From assembly GCF_014529535.1 (NCBI RefSeq), contig NW_023503313.1:3271800-3335799 (forward strand): DNA of 64,000 nucleotides, in the 5' to 3' direction. This document shows positions 1 to 11,563 of this stretch, one piece after another. The DNA comes from Bradysia coprophila (lineage: Eukaryota > Arthropoda > Insecta > Diptera > Sciaridae). The notes beneath the pieces are model-generated. The model was not told the origin of the DNA, ran no database searches, and saw nothing but the letters and a program-made list of their open reading frames with translations. The first letter of the stretch is position 1. Every line of letters starts with the position of its first letter. A program made the position numbers and the translations under genes.

Positions 1-215
1 AAATTAGTAAAATTCGTCGCAAGACAACAAAAAAATGATTAGAACCGTTTCACCTATATTATAACACCAGGATAGTAGAAATGTAAAGAGTCACTATAAC
101 ATTACGTATAATGGTGGAACAAATCGAAAATTGGAAACAGGCCAAACTACTGAAAATTTACCTCCTTTTAACTATCTAATGAAATAGCCTATTTCTAGTT
201 ATATCGCCAAGACTT

Positions 216-440
216 AAGGTGGTTTGGGGCCTTACAGCTGGAACAGCATCTGGAACGGTACTACAGCAGTCGTTTATTATCGTCTACTATTCTTTTACCA
301 TATCAATAGAAAAACGCTGTACCTGTGTCCTACAATTGAATTGAAAGACGAATCCAACGAGCTATCACTAATTAAAATCGGAGACCGCTTGTTCCCAAAG
401 GTAATAAAATCACCTGACGTTTTGGCGATATGACTCTTAA
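216..440. repeat. Fragment of the TTAA foldback family
   Basis: This stretch matches the large foldback element at 43742-45707. Bases near 240-316 match the interior near 44622-44700, and bases near 330-440 match the element's terminal part, which ends in ...GACTCTTAA. The interior jumps directly from one part to the other, so this is an internally deleted or shorter family member. Only one terminus, with TTAA at 437-440, is recognisable. Confidence 0.7.
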
Positions 441-771
441 TCATGGGCGCTCGTTGTCGTAGATAGTACATTACTTAACAATGGGGCAAATGATGGAAAT
501 GGTATTTTATTCAAAAACTTGAGGTAATGTTTTGGCTCCGTGTAGTAAAGTTAACTTTACCTCACGTTTTTGATTTTTTTAAATAACTTCTTCAGCTTGG
601 CCGCCAAGCTGCTTGGGAAGTAATACAATAATATAAAGTATTGACTTCGGTGTAGATCGCATGCTTCTCAACAATAATCTTTTTTATCGAGTAACTTACT
701 TACTAAAATACATGTTTAAATATTCAATTCATAGACAACCATTCATTTTTATCTTTATTGAATTCAAGTAA
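441..771. other. Spacer without recognised gene
   Basis: AT-rich sequence between the foldback fragment and the small secreted peptide gene. I see no coding or RNA signal. It probably contains the 3' untranslated region of the minus-strand gene to its right. Confidence 0.5.
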
Positions 772-1038
772 TTATATCTTTGATAATAACACCGATTTTC
801 GGTTTTCTGATTCCGATGGCTTACCAATTTTATTTAGGACCGTTGATACATTCATCAACCATTTATTCTCAATCCCATGTGAGCGCGTGCAGCCTTTGGG
901 ACAGTTGCAACAGAATATGTTGCAATCGTTTGTACCACAGCAACCATCACCACAAACGCCACAGCATTCGGCGTTTATTTCAAAAATGCAGAGCAGCGCC
1001 AACGACACCAAAAAGACGATAATTGTAAATTTGCTCAT
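772..1038 (-). CDS. Small secreted cysteine-rich peptide
   Basis: Encodes 88 residues from the ATG at 1038. An upstream ATG at 1062 would add eight residues, but the shorter form begins directly with a good signal peptide (MSKFTIIVFLVSLALLCIFE, cleavage near INA/EC). A cysteine-dense segment follows: residues about 24-48 hold nine cysteines including three CC pairs, in the pattern ECCGVCGDGCCG. The C-terminal 40 residues are polar with no cysteine. A TCAGT initiator-like motif lies about 55 bp upstream of the start. The pattern suggests a disulphide-rich extracellular peptide, perhaps defence-related or a structural peptide, but I recognise no named family. No intron is needed. Confidence 0.6.
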   Translation of the reverse strand: MSKFTIIVFLVSLALLCIFEINAECCGVCGDGCCGTNDCNIFCCNCPKGCTRSHGIENKWLMNVSTVLNKIGKPSESENRKSVLLSKI

Positions 1039-1062
1039 CTTTGTGGAATGTAAAGTAAGCAA

Positions 1063-1730
1063 TCTGGTGGAAAAAATCTGGAAGCAAAACTGAATATATC
1101 GTTCGAAATATCCTAACTACGAGCAAAATCTTATTTAGCTCTGGTTGTTAATTTGCCAACACCGTACCGTTACCTGTTAATATTTTTCAATTTTTGCTCG
1201 ATCAATTTAAATTTTCTAATAATTCTGAGCGTAAGACATCTCTATTTAAATCGTCAATAAATATTTGCATTTTATAATCAAATTGCATTTTTTTTTGGAT
1301 TTTGCATACTAAATTTTTAACATTCATTCGACCATTCATTACTCAACAATGCAAGGTTAGCATTATACAAGAAAAATTGCGCACATTTTTACGAAAAAAC
1401 TTAAGCCGACTTTACAACGAAGAATTTATTTGTTTATAAATTGAAAATTTCGCCTCCCCAATATAATATGTCTACCTAATGATTTTTATAGCCAACTAAT
1501 TCACGTCGTAAGTGCGGTCGAAATTCAAAATGGAAAGTGCGGAGGTCTTTTTAACGTAGCGTCATTTTCATACAGTGAAGCGTTGAAATGTATTTTTTGG
1601 TTCACTTTTTCATCAAATCGTTCACTTAAAATTCAAATTTTAGGCACACTTACGGCGTGAATTTGTTAAATTCATTCTTGGTGCTTGCCTTTTTCTCGCT
1701 TGGTGCTCGCTCTGGTTCGAAATGTTTTTT
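1063..1730. other. Spacer without recognised gene
   Basis: AT-rich spacer. The part next to 1038 should hold the promoter of the small cysteine-rich peptide. I see nothing else supported. Confidence 0.45.
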
Positions 1731-2683
1731 AGTCCCGTACGAAGTACAAAGGGGCTCATAGGATTACGATGCCGTCTGTAATTGATGGAATTCGAAGCAG
1801 ACGGTAAGGACAAAGTGTTTGTCAATGTTCATAGATAACGAATCCGCAATAAAAATTTTGTCTTGAGTAAATCAAATCCGATTTCAAAAATTCTTTTTTT
1901 CCCTGAAAGGCAGTCTAAATAGTGAGTCTAAGTTCGAAGATGGGCATGTTCGGGTCGGCCCTTCGTTAGTTAGGGCCGCCAGTGTTTTGTGGTCTTTTGG
2001 TGATATCTACGGCATTTAAACGATGGAAATGTAAATGAAACGACACAAGATAGGTATTGACAGTACCAATCGAGGAAAAAAAACTTATCGAAATCGGGTG
2101 ACTGAACCGTGCGTTAGGGCGGTTAGGGCCCTAGAAGTGACATATTACTCGGCCCTATATGTATTTTGCATATAATTCGCGTAAATTTCATCCGTTTTTC
2201 CTAATTTTTGTTTTATTTGGAAGGTAATCGACCACCGAATAGAATGTTGTTGAAAAAATGTTAACTTTGGGTCCTTTGACTAAGGCCGCAACTCGGCCCT
2301 AAGTGTATTTTGCCCATAACTGTGAAATTCATCCGATTTTCCTAATTTTTGTTTTATTTGAACACCGAATAGAATGTTGTTCACAAAATTTTAAATTTAG
2401 CTCTTTGGCCCAATGTGTAATTTATACTCAATTTTAAATTTGTGTTACATTAGTAAGGAAGGTGACCTTCCGAAGGTCGTACTGGGCTTCGTAATTGCGC
2501 TATGCGCAATTTTTAAGACATATAAATTTCATAATGATTTTACTTTAACTATGTTTGCAAGAGCAATTGGCTTACGGTCAAAGCAGGGCGACAGACGCAC
2601 TAGGGTCACGTAGACAATAGATGTACGGGTTCGTATGGGGTTCAGTCGCAGCAAACGTTCTGACTGTTATGATGCTCGTTTTT
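1731..2683 (+). repeat. Dispersed repeat family A, copy 1
   Basis: First of three copies in the window (others 12891-13701 and 54310-56560). Copies begin with a form of AGCCCCGTACGAAGTAC and end with a form of GCTCAGTCGCAGCAAACG followed by a GACTGTTCTGATG-like tail. Here the start is AGTCCCGTACGAAGTAC. A hairpin-like motif AATTGCGCTATGCGCAATTT lies near 2493-2512. Inside are repeated phrases of the type 'ggccctaagtgtattttgc'. No open reading frame for a transposase is visible, so it is non-autonomous or degraded. The class is not clear. Confidence 0.75.
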
Positions 2684-3248
2684 TTTACTAATCCATAACT
2701 CGGTATTAAATTCACTTAAGTGAAAAGTCACGTTTTCGAGTGTTTATTAATTGAACTCGTCTACGCCTCGGATTAACAAAATTCACAACTATATTTTCAT
2801 CTTTTTAGTAATGTAAAATACGGAATATTTCTACAGTGATGTCAGTGAAATTTAGAAGGGTGTGGGTGCACGTGTGTGGTAGTAGTAAAACCATATAGAG
2901 ACGTATGAATTTTCTTTGGATGAATGAATCAGCTGAAGAAAATTCATGTCTGAATTTCACTGACGTTTCCTGTCAGAATTGTATGGAAGTTTAAAGAATT
3001 AAATTCTTGAAATAGGCTATGGTATACAGGCTCAAGAAGTAATGTGTAGCGAGAAGGTCATGGTCTAAGAAGTCGTCTAGTAAATATCTAATCTATTCAA
3101 ATATTAGTAAAGCAATAGTCGTTTTATCAGACAACCACAATAATCTGTTCAGTGGATCGGTTGTTAGTGATCGATGGATAGATTGATATGATAAGAAAAC
3201 TATATAACAATTGTGCTAGGCTGGACTCAGCGTGAAAAGAACTAAATC
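2684..3248. other. Spacer with a small inverted repeat
   Basis: No gene recognised. Bases 2833-2852 and 2951-2973 form an imperfect inverted repeat around TGTCAGTGAAATT. The inner sequence resembles part of the inverted-repeat element at 16576-16754 (a shared phrase of the type 'gtaaaaccatatagagacg'), so it is probably a decayed relative. Confidence 0.5.
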
Positions 3249-3569
3249 TTAAGAGGCACCACCACTTGGCTAAAATTGTAGCCTACACATGTGTGCCCCG
3301 TATTTCATTGATGATATCTTTTCATCAGAATCCTTTTCGAAAAATGTACGACCGCAATTCCGACCACAAAACAAATGTGCTCACTTTTCTGTGAGCTGAT
3401 CAAACGACTACAACCAAATGTATTTTCTGTTGAAAGCTAACACATTCGTGGTCGGAATTGCGGTCGTACATTTTTGAAAAAGGATTCTGATGGAAAGATA
3501 TCATCAAAAATGAAATATGAGGCACACAAATGTATGCTACCATTTTAGCTAGGTACCGGTGTCTCTTAA
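3249..3569. mobile_element. TTAA-flanked palindromic MITE
   Basis: A 321 bp near-palindrome. The left end TTAAGAGGCACC mirrors the right end GGTGTCTCTTAA, and the arms stay complementary for over 100 bp (for example GTACGACCGCAATTCCGACC against GGTCGGAATTGCGGTCGTAC). TTAA at both outer edges fits a TTAA target-site duplication, the hallmark of piggyBac-type insertion. No coding capacity, so it is a non-autonomous foldback or MITE. Confidence 0.8.
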
Positions 3570-4011
3570 CCGACGAGCTAATTATCTTTCGATTTGGCTA
3601 CATATATAATGAAGCTGAGAATACGCCTCGTCAGATTCTTCCTCTGTTCCTATTCGAAAGACTCCTCTGCACCGGGTATCTGTGAAGTCATCACACAATC
3701 AGGCGTACGGTTCCAAGTGAGATAAAGAATTGTATAAAAACATAGTTTCGGTTCAGTCACAAATTATTTTTTTATTTTGATATGGAATCCAAATTTTAGT
3801 TTAAAATTCATTTAAAATGTACAACTTAAATTACTAAAACGGGAAAGTCATTTTGTACTGTCACAGTAAAATTATCATTGAAATTATACATCCTGAACGT
3901 GTAAATTCTCAATGATTAGAGTTTCCTTTTCCTTCTTCATTCTATTGCATTCATTTCTCCAAACATGACTTCGCCTCGTATACACAGTATACGAAGAGCT
4001 TAATGATTGGA
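3570..4011. other. Spacer / 3' flank of the 18-exon gene
   Basis: AT-rich sequence next to the stop codon of the minus-strand gene at 4012. It probably contains that gene's 3' untranslated region. Nothing else recognised. Confidence 0.45.
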
Positions 4012-7000
4012 TTAATCGGCCGCATTTTGGCTATCTCGTTCATCTTGTGGATTTTGATCGGGTCCCTCATTTTGATCACCATCACTTCGGCGATAATCAT
4101 CTACATCCATACCTTCGCCACTTTCAACTCCTTGTCCTCGTTCGCCACCTGGATCGACAACAGCCTCATCTATGTTCATAGCTTCTGTGCTGTGTACGCT
4201 CGGGTCTGAATCGACTCGGTTCTCGTCTATGTTCGGATTCGGATCACGAACCAAAGCAAAGCGATCGGTCACATTACCCGCTATGAATGTTAAAACAGCT
4301 TTCAGTGTCTTTTCATCGCAGACCTAAGTGAACAGACAATTAGATTAGATTCAATTTTCCACAGAATACCCAAACATTTTACCTCCATTATTTCGTCAAG
4401 TATGATTGGAGATTCGGTAAATTGTTGGACAAAATAGACATAAATGAATATTGAAATGATGTCGTCTATATCTGGGACATGAATGTCACCATTTCTACCG
4501 TACAAGTGTATTCGGCGTATAAGTGCCTGAGAGAGGGAAAGAAAATAATTTTTCACTGAGTCACCATTATCCGTGAGTCATCTAATGATTTAGACGCTTA
4601 CCGTAGAACTGATACTGTCATATGGAACATTTATTCGCCCACAATGAACTTCATAATCTGCATTATTCATTACGGATGCAACAGCGGTCGTGACTCTAGC
4701 GCAAAGGTCCGCTAATGTTTCGCTGATAGTATAATCATAGCGCGACAAAAGAGTTCCAGTCATGTTATTCATATTCGACGTAATTGATCGATTTTTTTCG
4801 TATGATGCGAGAATTTGTTGACATCTCTTCAATCCAGCTGATGAACCCTTTGGATAGTACAGCTGCGACACGTGACGATCGATCTGACCAAAAATCTGAA
4901 ATAAAAATGGAATGAAATTTCCGGTACGGTGAAGTGTAGCGACTTGTACATCATACATTTTGAAAAGATAAGTTGTTGTTTTTACGATACCGGGCGGGTA
5001 TTTTTTGACGCAGTGCGAACCGTCTAAAATAACAACTACAGAGTGTAAAGTCTATACTGGATATCGTTGAAAGTCGTTTCGACAGAGCGTCATTGGGTTC
5101 GACGAACAACTGCATGTATGATTGGTGCCACATCTCATGAACATTAATTAAACCACGTTTGATATCAAGCTGTCGGTTACGTAAAAAACGAATGAAGTCG
5201 CACAGTATTTCATCTGGGTTCCTATAAATATCAGAAAATAGGTTTCGAATTGGGGCATTATGAGGGACTGTAAGTTAGTGTTACAAATGGCACAATAAAT
5301 CTAATAGGATACTAATAAACGACCGATAAATTAATTCAAAACTACCGATAAAAAATAATAAATGACCGATAAATTTGCATTAGAGACACCTTCAATGACG
5401 GGCATGATTTCAATGTTTTTATGTGATTATATTCTATGTGATATTTTTATACTTTTTGTAATTTTTAATATGGGCAATAAAAAAAAACCGATAAATACGG
5501 TACCGATAGAAAATAATAAATGATCGATAGACAAATTCACAAGTACCGATGAAAATATTCAAAACTACCGATAACTTTTTACCGATAAAAAGTACTAAAG
5601 TACCAATAAACTGGTCGTTTATCGATCATTTATCTTTTACTATCGGTAGTTTATTACTTTCTATCGGTAGTTAATTATTTTCTATCTATCGTTCATTACG
5701 TTTTATCGGAACCAACCTTGGAACACCTCACTCATGTCGAAAATAACCCAAATCCATCAAAAAATCCGATGGAAGTTAGGAAGTTTCAGAGGAATCATCT
5801 GTCGTCCCAAAGTTTAGGAACCAACCTTGGAACACCTCACTTATGTCGAAAATATCGCAAATCCATAAAAAAATCCGATGGAAGTTAGGAAGTGCCAGAG
5901 GAATCAGCTGTCATCCCAAAATTTAGGAACCAACCTTGGAACACCTCTATCACCCAAAAACGCTTGCGTACCCCCATTTTTCCACAGTTTTCCGATCGAA
6001 AAAGAAAATTTACCATAAACTGCCGATAGAAAAAATAAAAGTACTAATAGAAAATAATGAATGATCGATAGAACGTAATAAACTACCGATAGAAAATAAT
6101 GAACTACCGATAGAAAGTAATAAACTACCGATAGAAAATGATAAATGATCGATAAAACGACCAGTTTATCGGTACTTTAGGACTTTTTATCGGTAAAAAG
6201 TTATCGGTAGTTTTGAATATTTGTATCGGTACTTGTGAATTTCGCTATCGGTAATTTATTATTTTTTATCGGTAGCGAGTTTATCGGTCATTTATTATCA
6301 GGCCCGTAGCTAGAAACCATTTCTCAGACATCCCAGACGGGGCTCAACGATGGTAAAAAACTTTTAGTATGGGGAAAATTAAAAAAAACCGGTTTTTTGG
6401 AAATTCCAGAGGGGGCTTAGCCCCCACTAGCCCCCCCGTAGCTACGGGCCTGTTTATTATTTTTTATCGGTAGTTTTGAATTAATTTATCGGTCAAATAT
6501 AATATCCCAATCTAATATAGACTGAGAGACCACATGCTTATCAGTCCCCACGGCAATGCTTGTAGCATGAACATAGAAAATATTCGGAGGCTGTAGGCGC
6601 TGTGTTTCTTTTATACGGGATAGATGACTTCTTTTCGTTGTATGAGGTAAAGCATGCGGCACAAACAATCCCAAGCTTTAGCTTTTATCACTCGCACCCC
6701 CTACACACTTCGACAAAAAAACATATGCGAATAGAGTGAATAGTGTCACTGGAGCCTCCAAATTTGACACTTGTCAATTTAGTGTTCATGCTAGTAGTAG
6801 TGCTGTGTAGTCCCGCATAAGGTCACGATTTGAAACGCATGACATATTGCTGCATTATCCGATACGACAAACTTTTGTTCTACGATTTTTGGGCTCTAAC
6901 AGCTGTCCGTAACATCGTAGAAAATCCAGATCTTCTCCAAATTTTTCGTGTGAAGTCAAATTTTCGACACGTGAACGAAATTGCATTCGTCACTTAGCTC

Positions 7001-10000
7001 AAATGCATTCATTTTGGCACCAATTTGCACTTTCTACGATGTGTGATGATATGTTATATGCACACTCGCTCGAATGCCCAAGTCGTAGAACAAAATGTTT
7101 TTCGTTTCGTCTTATGCGACAAGTTGGGATAGGTTACAAAGCGGAGGTAACAGAGGTAAAATAGAAATTAAATTTACGGAATGGCGAACGTTGCGGACAG
7201 ATTCATCTCGAATAACTCAATTTCCAATGTGTCTAAATGCCGTTGGGACAGTGTTTCAACGAATTGAGAATCGTCGCAGCCAGCTGTATGCTAATCAAAT
7301 GTAAAATAAAAATATTAATTTCAAAATACATCCAAACCGTGAAAAAGCCATCGGCTAACCTGCAATGAAAGCAATTGACCATGGATTGTCATTCGACTTG
7401 CGCTTCTATGTGTCAGGCCTTTGATAGCCTGTTCCTGATTAGCAATATTATGCTCTTCGAAGTTTAGCCGCAGACGGTTCATCCTGAAAGCGAAAAACTC
7501 AATCTCACATCGAAACTAGCAATTTAAACATACAGCTCCGAGCACAACGATGATTCAGCATTATAGTACATGTTCAACACTCTCTGCAAATCATGTGCAT
7601 CGCGAATGAATTTATCGCCAAAGCGCTTTGCATCGAGTAAATAGGAGCCAATATTTCCGTAACTGTTTTTGATTTGACGTAGCAGTCGAAACAGATATTT
7701 TGATTCGGTTACGAATGCTTTTCCGTTGTCAGCTAGAGCCATTCGTTTCGTGGCCAAATTTAACAGATTCGAATTTTTCTCAGTTAATTTCTTGTCGCAG
7801 GTTATTCGACAATTTGACAGTAAATTCGTCAGCGTATCGTTGTATCCGAATTCTCTTTGAATATTCGTCAACAGTCGTGGTCGTTCTGGTCCAATCTGCA
7901 CAGAAATGAAACATTTTGCTTGTTCAGTAGCTTACAATATGCACTTAAAATTACCCCGGCTGGTGCTTCTCCAGGTGCGATATTTTCGTATGCAGCGAAA
8001 GTGAACGTTGTTTTACAACTCTCATCGTTCGGTTCTTCAATTGACTCCATAAAATCGATAGCCTGGTCCGCTGTGTTAGAAAATTGAACATTCGACAACG
8101 GCGCTAAATAGGACTGAAATTTGAATACATTAAAGCGACCGCCAAACAGTTCCACTTTCGTATAACAGTGCACTAACCTCCAAATGATTAAATAAATGCT
8201 CACTGCGTCTACTGTTGAGACTGGAAACATGGTCGAAGATGAATTTTGGCTTTAATGGAGCTTCAGCATTATTGGCAATGGAATGAACCGAGCCAGCGAT
8301 CCCTTTCTGTTGAAAAATTGGATCACAGAGTTTTGAGACTGATAGGTGTGCATAGCAATATACCATGACAGAGTAAAGTTAACCAGGCTGTTACGCTGAT
8401 TTACACCTGAATAATCTAGTAGCCCAATATTTTTTGCGAACAAAATTTTTCAATTTATGTCAGTGTTCATTTGAGTTCATTTTCATACAGTATGTTAGGT
8501 CCCTTATTTGACGTTTCGGAAATGAACCGCTCCTGCCTGGTTTATTTTACTCTGCCGTGAATATACGATTTTTGCACTCATTGTTTTTAGGGTAATACTT
8601 GTCGTCTTGTTGGATATTAATAATAAGCTCGGACTCTCCACAACCAGCTTCCTTAACACCCATTTGACCAATTTGTTGTACCATTATAATTACAACCTCT
8701 ACCGATTACAACTAAAATCAGTTCTCGAGCGCTGACTCCGTAGCCTATTCAGTCCTGACTCCAGAATGGTACGGTCGAAAAGTGTAGTCAAATTTTATTT
8801 AAACTCCATTCAAACGCACTGTGTTTATGGACCTGGACCATCCACAAAACGCGTGTGTCAATTAATGGGTCGGGTGTCTGACAAAAGCGGATGCTTCATT
8901 CATTTACGAAATTTTCTCAATACACCACACGCAGGAGCCTGATTGGTTTAAGCTTCGTGACTTTCCGTATCTTACATTTCGGTAAGCCCAAGTCTAAGGA
9001 ATATAAAAGTTACTGTGGATCATCCACAGTGGATGGAACTAGGGAATGAAACTGCTTAGTACTAGCAATGCGAGCGGTTGTGGAATAGGATTGAGTGTGT
9101 AAGATTCGATAGCTTAAACCCTGTTAATGTCAATGTTTCACCTTACATACCGAAATATTTGCGATTTCAAGCATCGGATTGTTCAAAACTTCACATAGAA
9201 CTTCGGAGAAATCGTTCAACGACAACATGACATTTTCGAAAATGTACGACTTAAGTTCCAAAAATCTGCAAAAACGAATTGCTATAAATTACACGTTTGA
9301 TTGGTCTACCATAAAAATATGTTGTTACAGTGTCGTCTTTATGGTGGTTGGATCATATAATCTCATATCTTGGTAAAGGTTTCTGATTGTCATTTCAGTG
9401 TCACTTAAGTTTTGACGAACTTCCTCAGCAGCAGCTGTTAGAATACGTTCTTTATGCGTTAGCTCGTCATGAAACTGTGTCTCCTCAATTATGATCATGT
9501 TCCCCTTTTCTGCCTCCCATGCGTCAGCCGTCGGGAAATCTTCTTTGTATTTTGAAACAATGTTGATGTTAGCCTGGTAAAAATCCAGCTGCTCTGCATC
9601 GTGTCGCTCTAATTTTTTGGACATTGCAATCGCTCTCAAGATACGTTCCCAACCGTGTGGAACAAGAGTTTCGTCGGCATAAACCTCATATTCACAATCA
9701 ATTTCTTCGAATACACAGCAGCCATATAAATCGCGTTGATTGGCCGCGATATTGAACTGCAACGAAGTCAAGAAAAAATTGACGAGAGTATCGCGGAAAT
9801 GGAATTCATCCATTGGAGTTGCTGGAATGATGTTCTTGACCTGGAAATGTTAGAATCATAGTTGATGGTAAATATTGAAGTATTGTCTTGCAGACATTAT
9901 TTAGTCAGCTAAACGCTAAATTGAATCTGTTAGATGGGTTTCACAGCTGTTTTAGATTTGTATACCCCGACCCTCACACTGTTCCCACATCAAATTGTCC

Positions 10001-11563
10001 CATTTTATTCGTAATCCCTTCGTCGATCCATAGGTTTTTGTAAGTAAAAAACAGGAAACTCGAAAAAGATTACATTTTACATTTCACTAACAGAGTAGAT
10101 ACAGCCAGAAAAGTAAGATTTCCTTAGCCATAATCAACCAACATTCGCTTGTTATACCTTCGTAACTTTAAATGTTAAATGGTCGTTTTGTGCTTAAAAA
10201 AATATTTACCTCTTGGTAGTATGCATCAGGAGCTGCTCGATTCTGTCTCGACAAAATCCACTTCCATTCAAGTTTTTCAATTTTTCCGTGCAAATCCAAG
10301 TCGTGTACTATCGCATTTTGAATGTCACTTCTTCTTTCCAACGTAATCGTCATAGGATTGTTGTCAGCAGACATCCGAAGATCTTGAACCAGTGCATTTA
10401 AATTGATTTCGATATGCAATCGTCGACGAAAGAACTCCGACATCATTTGATCGGTTATGTTTGATGGTGTATCATACTCTGGCTGTTGAGATCGAATTTT
10501 TTTTTTAGCTCGATGGCATGTAAATTATGAACCGTGCTCTACCTTATGTAGACCTAAAAAGCCATCAGGTATTCGTTTTGTGACTTTTCCATTCAAAATG
10601 ATTCGACCGTCTTTTCCGAATACTCGCTTGAGCTTAAACTGAAAACATATAATGAGGTCAATAAACACATCATCCGAGTTTTGTAATGCTACATGCGTCG
10701 ACAATAAATGAAATTCGATGAAAAAGAACGTTTTTTGATTCGCAAGCATGCAATACTTATTTGTTTACCTGGGGGTCCACGAAACGAAAACATCGATTCG
10801 CCATACAACTTTCGAAAATATAAACGAAATGACAGTTCCAATATGAAAAGTACTATTTCCACCCCATGGGCTGCACTTTTCTTACCAGAAATGTCATTTG
10901 ACTCGTCGTCAAGGGAACGCAATTGAGGGAAGAAAATAAAGCAAAACATTATGAAAAATCATAATATTGAGAAGGTCAAGAAAATTGTCCAGGTCAATTA
11001 TTCCATTACTCTAATTTGACCTATAAAATTTTTGTTTCGCTGCCAATAGAGAAACAAAAGTGAAATACCTCACGTCCTTTCCATTCATACGTCAATTCCA
11101 CAGATGAATCACTTTCAGCATCTCTGGGCTTCGTCACTTTCTCATTTAAGTAATTGTGATTGAGCAAGGATCGAATTGCTAGTGAAAGTAAACAGTTTTA
11201 TAATAACCGGCTATTTTCTCAACGTTCATTCATTCCACGTATTTACCTTCGAAAATAATTGGATCACTTGAAGAATTCGGCGATTGATTGAATATTTTTG
11301 ATCGGGTGATATTTTGATCTCCGAAGTTAACAAGCGCTAACTGAGAAAAAAAATTTGTTTGTTATTCATCGGGTTAGAAATGAGAATAAGATTCGCCACT
11401 CCACATTCGATCGATGATGTTTCCATCGCCTTAGGGACATATTGCTCACATTGATGTGCCATCAGACTCAACCGCACCAATATAATGGGCGGGTGTTATG
11501 ATTTGATGAACAGTAAAAATGCTTCGGAAACAGTACCTGTTTAAAATTATAGCCAGTAGACAT
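4012..11563 (-). CDS. Unrecognised 18-exon gene, ~1130-aa protein
   Basis: Hand-built exons, right to left: 11563-11537, 11340-11247, 11178-11069, 10852-10769, 10638-10543, 10482-10210, 9840-9329, 9265-9151, 8306-8178, 8113-7955, 7895-7534, 7483-7360, 7290-7178, 6675-6523, 5221-5058, 5023-4602, 4526-4383, 4323-4012. All junctions keep codon phase; the donor at 6523 is the weakest. The protein starts MSTGYNFKQLALVNF and lacks a signal peptide. It contains aromatic-rich segments (YFSYWNCHFVYIFE), a long helical middle with alternating charged and leucine residues (exons 11-12), and a strongly acidic, Asn/Asp/Gly-rich tail of about 70 residues after FALVRDPN. I recognise no domain. The acidic tail and absence of membrane helices suggest a soluble intracellular protein. 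Introns 8 and 14 hold transposons, which explains their size. Confidence 0.75.
5708..5947. repeat. 109-bp tandem repeat, about 2.2 units
   Basis: Units at 5708-5816 and 5817-5925 plus a partial third to 5947, each starting GGAACCAACCTTGGAACACC. The units are about 90% alike. They form the centre of the surrounding foldback element. Confidence 0.85.
6299..6452. mobile_element. hAT-like MITE nested in the foldback
   Basis: A 154 bp element with perfect 14 bp terminal inverted repeats, CAGGCCCGTAGCTA and TAGCTACGGGCCTG. Identical 8 bp direct repeats TTTATTAT flank it at 6291-6298 and 6453-6460. An 8 bp target duplication and a CAGG-type terminus are typical of the hAT superfamily. It interrupts the right arm of the foldback and therefore inserted later. 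Confidence 0.9.
8364..8559. mobile_element. MITE family B, copy 1 (7-bp TSD)
   Basis: A 196 bp element in intron 8 of the 18-exon gene. The ends CATGACAGAGTAAAGTTAAC and TTATTTTACTCTGCCGTG are inverted repeats, and direct repeats AATATAC (7 bp) flank it at 8357-8363 and 8560-8566. It is about 90% like copy 2 at 12135-12336 over most of its length. No coding capacity. Confidence 0.88.

Larger units (their letters stand above)
5321..6494. mobile_element. Foldback element rich in ACCGATAAA repeats
   Basis: Lies in intron 14 of the 18-exon gene. Its ends are mirror images: GACCGATAAATTAATTC at 5321 and its complement ending at 6494. Both arms consist of short repeats of the type accgataaa / tttatcggt spaced by 10-30 bp, giving a very long hairpin potential. 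The centre holds about 2.2 tandem copies of a 109 bp unit. A separate hAT-like MITE is inserted in the right arm at 6299-6452. No target-site duplication was clear and there is no coding capacity. Confidence 0.75.

Noticed and set aside
758-1093. Plus-strand open frame of 111 codons over the cysteine-rich peptide
   Set aside because: Opposite-strand shadow; the minus-strand frame has a signal peptide and cysteine pattern, this one has none.
4003-4209. Hydrophobic plus-strand open frame of 68 codons
   Set aside because: It is the antisense shadow of the acidic tail exon of the 18-exon gene; Asp/Asn codons read backwards give Ile/Val.
5321-6494. CRISPR-like spaced repeats (ACCGATAAA words)
   Set aside because: Words are short, occur in both orientations in a palindrome and spacing varies; the host is an animal. 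It is a transposable element.
10886-10940. Possible extra exon (reading RSLDDESNDIS) in the 18-exon gene
   Set aside because: It has a donor-like site but no acceptor AG in a usable position, and the neighbouring exons join in phase without it.
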